Assembly (NCBI GenBank): GCA_000151295.1
Contig: GG745329.1
Location: forward strand, 2,353,018 to 2,383,898
DNA: 30,881 bases
Source: Allomyces macrogynus ATCC 38327
Taxonomy: Eukaryota; Blastocladiomycota; Blastocladiomycetes; Blastocladiales; Blastocladiaceae
Direction: 5' to 3'
The position numbers and the translations under genes were made by a program. Below the pieces are notes generated by a model. It saw only the letters and a list, made by a program, of their open reading frames with translations, did no database searches and was not told the origin of the DNA. Positions 9,059 through 19,375 of this stretch are shown here, piece after piece. How positions within the stretch are numbered: the stretch's first letter is position 1; each line of letters begins with the position of its first letter.

Positions 9059-11590
9059 TCACCGCCCCAGATCCGGGTTAATCCCATACCCGCCCAGCAC
9101 GCGGCGCAACCGCTGGTTCTCCGCCTCCAATCTCTGATTCTCCTCGAGCAACGACTTGACCACCGCGCGCTGATCCGGCGTCATCGTGCTCAGCACGCGC
9201 ACCAAATCCGGAATCCCACCCGCACTTGGCGGCGGCACCCCCGCCCCGGGCCCAAGCGACGTGACCGAGTGCGACCGCGCGTGCGGCGGCATGAACCCCA
9301 ACGCATCCCCACCACCGTGCACCACCGGTGGTGGGGGCGGCGGCATCCCGTGCCACGGTGCCGTCCCACCGGGTGATACCGGCGAATGCGCCCACACAGG
9401 CGCGGACCCGTTCGGCGACCCCGGGATCGCCGGCATCGGCGGCGGCGGCGGCAGGCCGTACCCGTGGAACCCGTCGTGCGCGGAGGTCACGGTCCCCGGC
9501 CCGCTGCGCGTCGGCGGCGACGCCGTGGCCACGGGGTACCCCGCGGGCGCCGGCGGGGGTGGGGGAGCAGGGCCGCGGAACGTGCCCATGCCCGGTGGCG
9601 ACCGGTGCCCGACGGTGCCAGTCGGCGAGAGCATGGTCCGTGGCGGCGGAGTGGATGTCGCGTACCCATGCGCGGCGTGCGGCGGGAGTGGTGGTGGTGG
9701 TGGCGGGGTCGGCGATGCGGCCAATGAGAGAGGGGGCGGCGGCGGCGGGAGGCGCGCAGTTTGGCCGCCCGCGGGCGAGGGAACGGGTGGCGGCATGTAC
9801 GCGTTGCTGCTGTCGAACCCAGCAGTCGTGGGCGGCGGGGGCGGCGGCGGCAGTTTCAAGCCCTGGACTGCGGGCGCCGCGGGCAGCCCCGGTGGCACCG
9901 GCGGCATTTGTGGCATGGCGTCAAACGGCAGCGGCGGTGGCGGCGGGAGGGCCGGTGAGTCGCTGGCGAGGAGGTTGGGCGCCGAGACATAGTGGTGGTG
10001 CGACGGGCTGTGGGTCGTGGGCGCGTGCAGTCCCGCCTGCATCCCGCCGGGATTGATCTGGTCAACGGGCACCGACGTCGCGTGCGACATCAGGAACTTG
10101 TCGTCCGACGACATGGGCGGCTGGAAGTCGGCAAACATGTCGGGCGTCGTCTCCGGGTAGGGTTCTACAGTCGCGCGCATGCGATTAGTAGAGCGCACGG
10201 AAATGATCAGAAGAAAACGATAAAAACGGTACGAACCGACTTCTTCGGGCTTGAACTCCTTGATCATATCCGACAGCTTGTAATTCCCGCCCATGATCGC
10301 CATATTCATCGCCGTCTGCCCGGCCCGGTTCGTCCCGTCCCGCACAGCGCCGCGCTTGAGCAGCTCGCGCGCGCATTCGACCGCGCCCGCCGTCGCACAC
10401 GCATGCAGCGGCGAGTTGCCCGACGACGTCATTTGCGCGTTCGCGTCGGCGCCGTACCGCAACAGCCACGTCACGACCGAAGCGTGGTTGTTGGAACATG
10501 CCGCGTGCAGGGGCGTGCGGCCCAGACTATCGACGGCGTTGGGGTTGGCGCGCAGCGTGAGCAGGGCCTCGACAACGTCGACGTGGCCGGCGGCGGCGGC
10601 GGCGTGCAGCGAGGTCGCGCGCGTGGCCGTTTCCTCAGCGTCGACCCATGCGCGTGCGGTCAGGACCAGCGAGCGCACGCCGACGACCTTGTTGGACTGC
10701 GCGGCAAGGTGCAGCGCGGTCTTGCCGTCGGGCGTGCGGTAGTCGACGTGTGCGCCGCCTTCTTCGACGAGCACCTTGATCAGGAACTTGTCGTCGGCGC
10801 ACGCGGCCAGCGAGAGCGGCGTCTCTAAAAATCATGCCAGGATGGTGAGATTGATTCGAGGCCGCGGCGAAAAGGTGGAGAATCGCAACAAGCGGACCGT
10901 TGGTCTCGGTCGCAAAGTTGGGGTCGAACCCCTTGTCGAGCCGCTCCTTGAGCTTGTCGTAGCTGCGCGTCAAAAAGTAGTCGACGAACTTCTTTTGTGA
11001 CTTCTTCACATTGGCCTTGGCATAGTCCTTTTCCGACGTGCCCGTGACGCGGAACCGCGGGCAGAGCGTGACGCTGGCCTACAAAATGAAATGGGTTGCT
11101 GGTCAGCTCAGTCCGATCGCTCAAACATCGCAAGCGTCAGGCAAATGCGTACATCGCCCGTCAACCCATACTCGCCGAGCGTCATCCCATCATTCAGGAA
11201 CCGCTTCCCCTGCGCGCGCGCACTGACGGCCGCGGCCGCGCGCGGATCCTCGGTCATGAACCCCCAATTCCACGCGTCCTTGACCTTGGTCACCATGTCG
11301 GGGCACCGGTCGAGCACCTCGAGCTTGATCTTCCACAGCCGGTCCGACGACTGGTACTTGAAGATCTTGGTGTCGCCCGAGATCGTCGCGGCCATGCCGT
11401 TCATCGACACGGTCACGGTCAGGGCCACGGCCGCGCCAGGCGACACGGACGCAGCGGCGCGAGATGCGGCCGAGGACCCGGCGGATGTGACGGATGCAGC
11501 ATCATCAGCGGGGGCGGCACCGGCCTTGTTGAGGGCGGGCGTCGACTCGGCGTGGCCCCCCAGGGCGCCGGGGAGGCCCTTGATCCGCAT
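9059..11590 (-). CDS. SHANK-like SPN-ankyrin protein with polyproline tract and coiled coil
   Basis: Four exons (11590-11153, 11078-10898, 10824-10237, 10164-9059; introns of 74, 73 and 72 nt) join in phase to 770 aa. Residues ~1-54 are low complexity. Residues ~55-165 look like a ubiquitin-like fold of the SHANK N-terminal (SPN) type, including GKRFLNDGMTLGEYGL. The SPN-to-ankyrin junction reads KKSQKKFVDYF, DKLKERLDKGFDPNF and ETPLSLAAC, closely matching the animal SHANK pattern KKFxDY ... LDKGxDPNF ... PLSLAA. Residues ~190-400 hold about six ankyrin repeats (DGKTALHLAA, LGRTPLHAAC, SGNSPLHACA and others). Residues ~403-720 are rich in runs of 5-7 prolines (FH1-like, a potential profilin or EVH1/SH3 target). 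Residues ~735-762 form a short coiled coil (LLEENQRLEAENQRLRRVL). The PDZ, SH3 and SAM domains of animal SHANK are absent, and there is no FH2. The function is probably a cortical or actin-linked scaffold, by inference. Confidence 0.88.
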
Positions 11591-12202
11591 CGTGGCGGGT
11601 CGTGCGGGGCGCGAGCGACGGATGTGATAAAAATGGGGGCAGCGGGAAGAACACAGCGGAATCGATCCAGGAGAACTTGCAAGGGCTTGGGGACGTGAAG
11701 GAGCGGATCGGATGACGGACAAAGCGCGCGTCGACGATGGAGCGCCGTTCGGGAAGTTGAAGAGACCGCGTGCGCTTGGCGCGTCAAACTGCGTGGAGAC
11801 AGAGCCCAAATCGCCGTGGCCGGGGCCGATGAGGGCGTGCTGGGCAAGCAAAGTCGAGTGCGGCAAGTCGCAGCGGAGAGGCGCGACTGCAAACGGTGGG
11901 GCGGCGCTGACGTGGAAGGTCGACGTAGATAAATTTTGATATATCACGTTTAGCCTGTCACCTGAACCTGGCGTGACTGTCTCGCATCCTCTTCACGCCT
12001 GCCTGCCGTTTCCGCTGCACCTCTCTGCACCCGTGCTGCACCAACGCTGCACCGGCACCGCCGGCAGGCCTGCAGCGATCGGTGCAAACGCTGCCGCTGG
12101 CGGACACGGCCGTGCTCGTCCTCGTTGTACGACGCCCCTAGATGGCGACAGTGCCATTCAGATGGACTCCGGCACTCTCCTGGCTTCGTGTTCTCTGTTC
12201 GC
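11591..12202. other. Upstream region of the SHANK-like gene
   Basis: A 612-nt gap between two tandem minus-strand genes. It contains an AT-rich island with the 10-bp palindrome TGATATATCA at 11938-11947, a possible promoter element about 350 nt upstream of the SHANK-like ATG. The in-frame extension above that ATG has no other ATG. No further gene is supported. Confidence 0.45.
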
Positions 12203-13187
12203 TCACACGACGTCCTCTGCACCAGGCCGCCAACCATGCTTTTTGCCTTTGGAAATGTATGCAACTATTCGCAGGACGTGCGCCTGGTTGTGGCATCTAC
12301 CGGTCCTCGCCAGTCGCACCGATGACCCAAGAAATGAACTCCAAAAGGCTGATTTCATTGACAAAAATTCGATCGACAAAACTCTCCCACAATTGCACCT
12401 GCATGGCCACGACGCGCGAGCGTCGCGTGCAAACGTGCGGTGCGCTGCGCGCATTGGACTGGCTGCACAACCCGACACGCGTGACAAGTTGAATCTTCTT
12501 GCCGAGATTGTACGGCAAGTCGCGGACCTCGGCCTTGACCACTCGATGATAACGTTGAATGCGCAACCGCCACTTGCGATCGCCGCCACGGCAACGTCGC
12601 GCGCGCGCACGGTTGACCAGACCGTGCGCGCACGTCGTCGTTGTCGTTGTTCTCTTCAAGACTTCACTTGGTTCCTCAGAAATGCGCGACACTCACACCC
12701 GCTCGCACTTCTGATCATCGGCCTCGATCTTCCCGTCGAACACGCGCGTCGTGCTCACATCGTGCATCGGGCGCACTGGCAACGGCGCCGCGCACCGCGC
12801 GCACCCGTCGCACGACGACGACGCCGACGATGACGCCACTGCGACCGTCACGGCATTCGTCAAGTCGATCCGCGGGCGGCGTGCCGCGGCCTTGGCGGAG
12901 AGGAGCGCGAGGAACGCGGCCGGGAGCCGAATGCTGTCGTCGGACTCGTCGTCAGAGTCGTCGCCTTGCGCGGCGGCCAGGAGAATCTGCCACGGATCGC
13001 GCGCGGGAGCACTGGCGGTGGCGACGACGGTGCGGCGCGTGCGCGACCGGCCGCGCGGGCGCTCGGCACGAGTGGATGAGAGAGGGGCGGGCTTGATGGT
13101 CGCCTGCATCTTGGAGTCGTGCGAGAACGGGTGGTGGTGGTGGTGGTCGGCAGGGTGCATCGCGAGCGTCATGGCGGTGGGCGGCAT
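12203..13187 (-). CDS. Unrecognised 241-aa protein with Cys-rich and acidic segments
   Basis: Four exons (13187-12699, 12572-12477, 12398-12320, 12264-12203) sum to 726 nt in phase. The model depends on splice sites GTGTGA, GTCGGG and GTGCGA, of which the first two are weak, so it is tentative. The start is the ATG at 13187 (MPPTAMTLAMHPAD), just after a CT-rich stretch. The first 160 residues are low complexity: a His run, an Arg-Ser basic block (RGRSRTRRTVV), an acidic block (DDSDDESDDS) and a CxxCxxC motif (CDGCARC). The second half looks folded: RIQRYHRVVKAEVRDLPYNL, then LWESFVDRIFVNEISLLEF, ending GKKHGWRPGAEDVV. I do not recognise the family. The open frame runs upstream into the assembly gap without a stop, so exon 1 could instead belong to a longer gene. 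Confidence 0.5.
12603..12631. repeat. 11-bp perfect hairpin inside an intron
   Basis: The arms at 12603-12613 and 12621-12631 are perfect reverse complements, GC-rich and separated by a 7-nt loop. The hairpin lies within the first intron (12698-12573) of the unrecognised 241-aa gene and would form a stable stem in the pre-mRNA. Confidence 0.9.
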
Positions 13188-13400
13188 CGCAGGGCGGGGG
13201 TAGAGGGGAGGGAATTGGAGAGAGAATTGGTCGCGTGCGCGCGGGCGTGTGGACGAGACTCGCGGGGGACGGCGCGGTACTTGTTGGAACGGCCCCGCCG
13301 GGCCGGGTCCCGTCCGACGTCGTCCTTGGGCCCGTCTTGGTCCCGGCCTTGGTCCGCAGTGGCCTCCAGAGCACCGGGGGCGGTCTTTCTCGTTCGTTGG

Positions 13401-14073
13401 NNNNNNNNNNNNNNNNNNNNNNNNNNNNNNNNNNNNNNNNNNNNNNNNNNNNNNNNNNNNNNNNNNNNNNNNNNNNNNNNNNNNNNNNNNNNNNNNNNNN
13501 NNNNNNNNNNNNNNNNNNNNNNNNNNNNNNNNNNNNNNNNNNNNNNNNNNNNNNNNNNNNNNNNNNNNNNNNNNNNNNNNNNNNNNNNNNNNNNNNNNNN
13601 NNNNNNNNNNNNNNNNNNNNNNNNNNNNNNNNNNNNNNNNNNNNNNNNNNNNNNNNNNNNNNNNNNNNNNNNNNNNNNNNNNNNNNNNNNNNNNNNNNNN
13701 NNNNNNNNNNNNNNNNNNNNNNNNNNNNNNNNNNNNNNNNNNNNNNNNNNNNNNNNNNNNNNNNNNNNNNNNNNNNNNNNNNNNNNNNNNNNNNNNNNNN
13801 NNNNNNNNNNNNNNNNNNNNNNNNNNNNNNNNNNNNNNNNNNNNNNNNNNNNNNNNNNNNNNNNNNNNNNNNNNNNNNNNNNNNNNNNNNNNNNNNNNNN
13901 NNNNNNNNNNNNNNNNNNNNNNNNNNNNNNNNNNNNNNNNNNNNNNNNNNNNNNNNNNNNNNNNNNNNNNNNNNNNNNNNNNNNNNNNNNNNNNNNNNNN
14001 NNNNNNNNNNNNNNNNNNNNNNNNNNNNNNNNNNNNNNNNNNNNNNNNNNNNNNNNNNNNNNNNNNNNNNNNN
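13401..14073. other. Assembly gap (673 N)
   Basis: An unbroken run of N. It interrupts the C-terminal tail of the Lnt-like membrane protein on the minus strand. Imperfect coding repeats abut its right edge. Open frames spanning the gap are artefacts. Confidence 1.
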
Positions 14074-17000
14074 GTAGACTGTAAACTAGACATGGAGCTG
14101 AGCGCGCTCAGCGGGCGTCCGCGCGGACCATGGCTCGTCGTGGAGCTGATTGCGCTCAACGGCCGAACCCGCGGCGCGCCGCCGGCGCTGGACGTGGAGC
14201 TGATCCCGCTCAACGGCCGATTCCGTGCGCCCCCGGACCCGATACTGCTGCGACTCCGACGCAGCGGCGCACCTCCGCCGGGCGCAGGGCGCAGCGACGG
14301 CGACGGCGGCGGCGACAGCGCGCGCAGGGCCGGCGGGGTCGGGACCGTCATTGCGCGCACCGCGTCCCAGTCGCTCGCGACGTACACGACCGACGCTGGC
14401 CGCGGCGGCGGCGGGACCGACGCAGCGCGCCGGATCACGGCCCCTGCCGCCGCCGCCACGGGGGTTGTGGCACGCACCTCCGTTTCAGCATCCGGGTCCA
14501 TTGGGCTCGGCGACGATCCGCGTGACCACGACAGTGGCCGCGGACGCAGACCGGCGGGTCCCAAGGGACGCCGCGGGGCGGGGGCGCGTAGGACTTCCGG
14601 CTCCTGCGCCGGCGGAAGGACCGGCCACGAGAACCGGCTCGAACCGGTGGTTGAGACGGGGCTGCCGCTGCGCCGCTGCGCGAGTGGTCGGGGGTCGAGA
14701 CTGTCGTCGTTGGCACGCGCCATCGTCGCCGGGTCCGCATACGCGGCGGCCGGCGTGTCGCGCAAGAGCGGCGCGCGCTCGGCCGCGTCCGACTCGCCGC
14801 CGTCGGCGGCAATCGCGCGCGATCGCGACCGGCGCATCCACAGCGTAGGCCACGACCAGGTCACGCTGGTCTGGTGCGCGGCGTCGCGCGCGGCCGGGGC
14901 AATCGCGGAAAAGAACAGCCACACGAGCGCAGCGACCGCGAGCCACAGGACCGCATCCGGGTAGGCCGCTTGCATTCCGGGGATTTGCGCGACAGGCACG
15001 CGAATCCAGGGCGTGTGCGCCGGGTGCTCGGGGACTCTGGTTTCGAGCACTTCCTCGAATAGTCGTGCACCGAGGGGGGACGCAACGAGGGCGGTCCCAC
15101 CGACGCGCGGGCACCGGACGGCAACGAACCCGCCAGCCGCAGCGACTTGGTCGACGTGGTGGCCGCGTGGGAGGTCGAGGACCGAGTCGGCGTGGTCCTA
15201 CATACGTTCTGTGAGAGTGAGCAAACTGTCTCCACCCAGCAATTTCGCGGCCAGAGAGAAACGTACCGCGATAAGAAGCAAATCCATGGCACCAGTACGA
15301 CGGTGCACCCAGCTCGCGAAATCCACGTCCCCACCAATCGCCATCCCAACGGCCGCACCGTCAAGATCCACAACCGGTGGACCATCCGGCATCGACTCAG
15401 CCGGCCGCCGACCAATTTCCTCTTTCCACTCGTACTCGCCCACGATCTGACCATCCGGGTCAACCAGCCACCAACTGCTTGTCATTGTCGCGTTTGTCCA
15501 CCACGTCATGCCGACATGCACGCGCGACTCGCGCGCGACGCTCTGCGCCGTAGCCAACAGCGCGTTCCGCTCTTCGGCCGTCGCGCATGCGACCGCACGC
15601 GGCGCCCACTGCACAATCCGTGGCACGGGCACCCCATCCTCGTCGTCGGCCTCCTGCCGCGCCAAGTGGCGCGTCACATTCCACACCAAATCCGCGTCGA
15701 TGGGCGCGTGCGTGCCGACACACGCGACATCGACGACGCGCCGCCCGTGCGCGTGCCAGTCGTGGTCCCACTGCACGGCCATCTGGTAATGCGCGAACGC
15801 CAGAATCACAATCAGCGCAAGTGAAGCTTCGATCATCCCGCGGACCGACCCCCGCCGCTTCGGCGGTGGGGACGGCGACACGAGCACCGGCACCGCGCGC
15901 GGCGCCGTGACCACGCCCTCGAACTCGCGGTCGACGCTGTAGACGCTCGCCCTTGCACCGGTAAACGGGTACGCGGCAACCGGCGACGCCGGGAGACTCG
16001 GCGGGTCGGCCAAGTCCGCGAGCGACCGCGGCCGTGCCGTGGGTGGGGACCACACCGCCGCCGGCGCTTCCGCGTCAGGCCGCCGCACCAGGAGCGGGAT
16101 CGTCGGCGGGTCGCACCACGCATCGACCCACGCCGACGCGAGCCAGGACCACAATAGCGTCGCGCCATGAATCCCGACCCAGTGAATCGCGGTCGCGACC
16201 AGGCCGCCGACTTGGACCCCATCAATCAGTGCGCCCCACGTCCCAAACGGGCTTTCGGCGACGGCACACCAGGTGGCCACGGCCGTGGCCGCGGGCCAGG
16301 TCAGTGTGCGCGACCACCAGGAGGTCGGGGCGAGCCACGATTCGACGGCGCCACCGAGGATCCAGGGAAGCGGGACGAGCACGGCGAGCATCACGTAGTG
16401 CGCGAAGATAACGGAGGTCGACGTGGACACTGGGTCGATGCGCGTCGGGACGACGGAATAGTAGGCGAGGATGGACCCGAGACCGACCGCGATCCACGCG
16501 GCGAACGTGCGCGCGAGCCGGTGGTACCCGTAGTGCTGCCCGCACGTCACGTCGGCCGGGTCGTACTCGAGCAATGACGCGAACGGGTCGTGCGCGAGCC
16601 CCGCGGCGTGCGCGAGCGAGGCGCGGCGGCCGGTCGTCTGCGGGATCAGCAGAGGAAACCGCTGATCAGCCATGGCACAACAAACGGCGTCTTGATCCTG
16701 TCACCCATCACCCCTAACAACAAAACGCACTTCCAAATTTCGCTTACTGCCTAAATGCCATTGCCCACGCACGTACGCCATGAGCACGGGCACGAGCAGC
16801 AGCGTCGACCCGTCCCAGGCCGGACCGTCGGTACCGGGCCCCGTGGCCGTCATCAGCGTTAACAGCGCGCACGGGACGAGGTGGTCCATGACGAGCGCCG
16901 GCATCCAGGCGGGTCGCATCCGCCGCCACGGCCACGCCGATGAGGACGCGGACATGCGGCGGTGGGTCGTCGTCGTGGACCGCGGCAGGGACGAGCTTCG

Positions 17001-17102
17001 TGGAGCGGCAGCAGCAGGACCGGGCGTGGTGGGCCGTCGTCGATCGGCGGGCAGCAACGGTGTCGTGGCAGCGGCACTGCCACTCGCGGCAGTCGTGGGC
17101 AT
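14074..17102 (-). CDS. Lnt-like polytopic membrane protein with degenerate nitrilase domain, 3' end in gap
   Basis: Exon 1 (17102-16773), exon 2 (16697-15267) and exon 3 (15197 into the gap) join in phase through introns 16772-16698 and 15266-15198. An alternative start is the ATG at 16673. The layout matches apolipoprotein N-acyltransferase: N-terminal membrane segments (LLLVPVLMAY, FAAWIAVGLGSILAYYSVV, YVMLAVLVPLPWILGG and others), the Lnt-like SPFGTWGALIDGVQVGGLV and GIHGATLLWSWLASAW, a carbon-nitrogen hydrolase domain after residue ~350, and a last membrane helix (AVLWLAVAALVWLFF). The nitrilase catalytic residues look lost: the Cys site reads GMAIGGDVDF and the Glu site reads VQWAPRAV. 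The Lys survives in EYEWKEE. It is therefore probably a pseudo-enzyme. A long Ser/Pro/Arg-rich cytosolic tail follows, with RPLSxISS-type repeats that run into the gap. Confidence 0.82.
14091..14219. repeat. Imperfect 48/54-bp tandem repeats coding RPLSxISS motifs
   Basis: Three related units start at 14091, 14139 and 14193. On the minus strand they encode RPLSGISSTSS, RPLSAISSTTS and RPLSALSSMSS. They directly abut the N gap at 14073, so the array is probably longer than shown. Ser-rich repeats following Arg-Pro-Leu are plausible basophilic kinase sites (inference). Confidence 0.85.
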
Positions 17103-17143
17103 GGTTCGTGTCGACGGGCGGGTAGATCACTGTTCGTCCTTGA

Positions 17144-17578
17144 TCAAAGGCGTCGAAATGGCAGTTGCTCAGAGAGCGTGGGGAGAGTGGATGCCTGGAC
17201 CGCGTCAGGCCGTGGTCCCTTTCGCTCGTGGACACGATTGGAGTTGAACCTTTTTGGAGTTGAGGAATCTCGACCGGCAAACGTAAAGCTGGAGTGTGCG
17301 CAGACGTACGTTGGCGTGCGCACGCGTTTGCGGTCAAGCTGCTGCAGGCTAGCGCTAACCTTGCGCACGGTGTTGCCAGCCGTCTTCAGCCCATGCACGG
17401 TTGAACGCAACGCAATGGCGTCTTGCAGCATCAGCAACCATTTTCGTCCCAAGAGCCCCACGATCACAAACCAACCAATTGCAAATGCCAACAAGAACAA
17501 TCTCGACAGCGACTCTCCGCGCGCTGGCACACAACACGCACGTCCCAGGTCACTTCTTGCCGCTGGCCGACACGGCAT
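17144..17578 (-). CDS. Candidate small single-pass membrane protein
   Basis: An ATG at 17578 opens a 144-codon frame. Residues ~25-48 form a hydrophobic segment (LFLLAFAIGWFVIVGLLG), followed by a positively charged, helix-prone stretch (TVHGLKTAGNTVRKVSASLQ) that looks like coding sequence. The C-terminal part (after QLDRKR) is less convincing, and a donor-like GTGCGC there suggests that an intron may remove it. The gene starts 51 nt after the MFS stop codon and ends 41 nt before the start of the Lnt-like gene. No family was recognised. It could also be chance coding potential in the spacer between the two flanking genes. Confidence 0.4.
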   Translation of the reverse strand: MPCRPAARSDLGRACCVPARGESLSRLFLLAFAIGWFVIVGLLGRKWLLMLQDAIALRSTVHGLKTAGNTVRKVSASLQQLDRKRVRTPTYVCAHSSFTFAGRDSSTPKRFNSNRVHERKGPRPDAVQASTLPTLSEQLPFRRL

Positions 17579-17629
17579 CTCTTCTCCGCCCCGCGCGCAC
17601 TGGCCGCTCCGCCTGCATCGAGACCGCTT

Positions 17630-19375
17630 TCACGTCCCACTCTTGAGATCATCATCCAGCAGCGCCGGATACCCCATCGCCGCATCCTTTGCCGCCTCCT
17701 CCTCGCTCGCGCTCTGGTGGTACCACAGGTAGACCCCGCCCATGGCCGCCGACACGCCCGCAAACGTGCCGAGACACGCCTAGTACCCGGCCTCCTCAGA
17801 GACAAACCCGGCAAACACGGGCTCGAGGAAAAAATTGCCAAAGCGTAGGCCAAATTAAACATCGAGAAAACGCTCCCTGTCGCACCCGGGAACTCGGCGC
17901 GCACGTACGCGCCCATTTCCGGTAACGGCGGCGTCGCCGTGATGGGGAACACGCACCCGAATACGATCAGGACAACGATCGCGACGGGAATCGACGGCAG
18001 GAGCGCGAGAAGCGGTAGAACCATGGCGAGCGCCGCGAGTCCGGCGATTTGGATCACACGCGCCGAGTACCGGTCGCAGAGCAGGCCGACAAGCACCGAC
18101 GCGAGGAGTGCCGGAATCGAGATTGCCAGGTACATGAGCCCGTTGGTCGCGACCGACGTGCCGAACGTCGTCGTCAGCCACGACGGCAGAATCGGCTCGA
18201 GCCCGGCATTGATCATGCCCGTCACGACGACGACGAGACTGTTCACCCAGATCGGTCGCACACGGACGAGGACCAGCAGCGACAGCCCGCGCGTCTCGGC
18301 CGGTGATGCGGGCGACGCCGCTGGGTGCGCCGCCATATCCTCGACGGCAACGCCGTGCGGGTACTTGGACGCAACCGTGTGCTGCTCGTCGACGACGACG
18401 CGTGCCACGAGCGCGACCGCCGTGAGCACTAGGAGTATGTAAAACGGCACGGTTTCGCTGACGCTCGTGTACAGCGCGCCGCCCAGGGCGGGACCCACCA
18501 GGTACCCGAGGTTTAGACATGCCATGACGACACCCATCACCGTGCCCAACCGGTCGGCGGGGAACGCGTTGCTCGCGAGCGCGAGCCCGACAGTCCAGTT
18601 CCCGCGGCGGCAATACCCTGCAGGCCGCGCACGAGCAGGAAGTGTCAGTATTGTGTGCAGGCAAGGAAGAGCGCTGATGCCGCGCCGAGCGCGATGAGCG
18701 AGATGAGCGAGATGATCATGGGCCACTTCCGGTCGCTGAGACGGTCGGAGAGGAATCCGAAAAATGGGCGTGAAGAGGAGCAAGCCCGCGGCTTGTTTGG
18801 TGCGGATAATCGAGTGAGAAGCGACCGATCAGCCAGCAGAACGGATCTCAGCCCCATGGGCACCCACAACAAGCCCCCTATGGCCCAAGCTGAGGCCCAG
18901 CTTGTGCTGGATAATGCCGGGCAAGATGGGGATCATGGCCGCGCAGACGACCATGTCTGTTGGCATGCATTTCCATCCGTCGGCAACACAAATGCGATGC
19001 GACGACAAAAACACGTGTCGTAATCAGTACACCATCTCTTCCGCGCGCGCCAAAAGCGCTTGCGCCAAAACATACCAACAAAAATCACGAGCGAGACGAC
19101 AGTCGCGACCGCCCACGGGTGCGAGCGCGCGCGGTATGCCCATGATCGCCGTCAGCCGGCCGCGACAGTGGCGGACCGATCAGCCGCCGATGAGGGGCGC
19201 GGGCTTGCCGTAAACCGCGCCGCGGAGCCGTCGGTCGTGGGCAATTTCGGCGGGATCAGCGGATCGGACACGGCTGCTGGGTCGACGGGCGACGCCGGGC
19301 TCGAGCGAACGGATGGTGACGATGCTGGCGCGATATCCGCCGGCCGTGCACGTGCACGGCCAAGATGGATGCCAT
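17630..19375 (-). CDS. MFS transporter (drug:H+ antiporter / SLC18-like), frame disrupted
   Basis: A plasma or vacuolar membrane transporter of the major facilitator superfamily. Visible parts are TM1 (AVATVVSLVIFVDMVVCAAM, across intron 19075-18957), motif A GFLSDRLSDRKW, motif C NLGYLVGPALGGALY (typical of drug:proton antiporters), ADRLGTVMGVVM, a long central loop, and TMs 7-12 from IWVNSLVVVVTGMINAG onward. The product ends LLDDDLKSGT with TGA at 17632-17630. A second intron lies near 18790-18880. The frame is broken by single-base indels at 18760-18764 (extra T in the minus-strand run), 18601-18603 (missing G) and 17829-17834 (missing T), and by in-frame stops at 18647-18645 (TGA), 17782-17780 (TAG) and probably 19154-19152 (TGA). 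It is either a decaying pseudogene or a badly assembled gene. The N-terminal start is uncertain; the ATG at 19375 is the nearest candidate. Confidence 0.8.

Noticed and set aside
9186..9992. Plus-strand Gly-rich frame
   Set aside because: It is the antisense of the polyproline tract (CCN read as GGN), with no independent support.
9059..10164. Formin, suggested by FH1-like polyproline
   Set aside because: No FH2 domain follows; the frame ends in a short coiled coil, and the N-terminus is SPN-ankyrin.
11973..12833. Plus-strand 286-codon frame
   Set aside because: It starts with GTG and overlaps a spliced minus-strand model with better coding character; no family features.
13119..14964. Plus-strand frames spanning the N run
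   Set aside because: They are open only because N cannot make stops; artefacts of the gap.
19152..19154. TGA as a sense codon in this genome
   Set aside because: TGA ends the proteasome alpha1, IFT27, Nup54, SHANK-like and UBL-WLM genes at the expected C-termini, so it is a normal stop.
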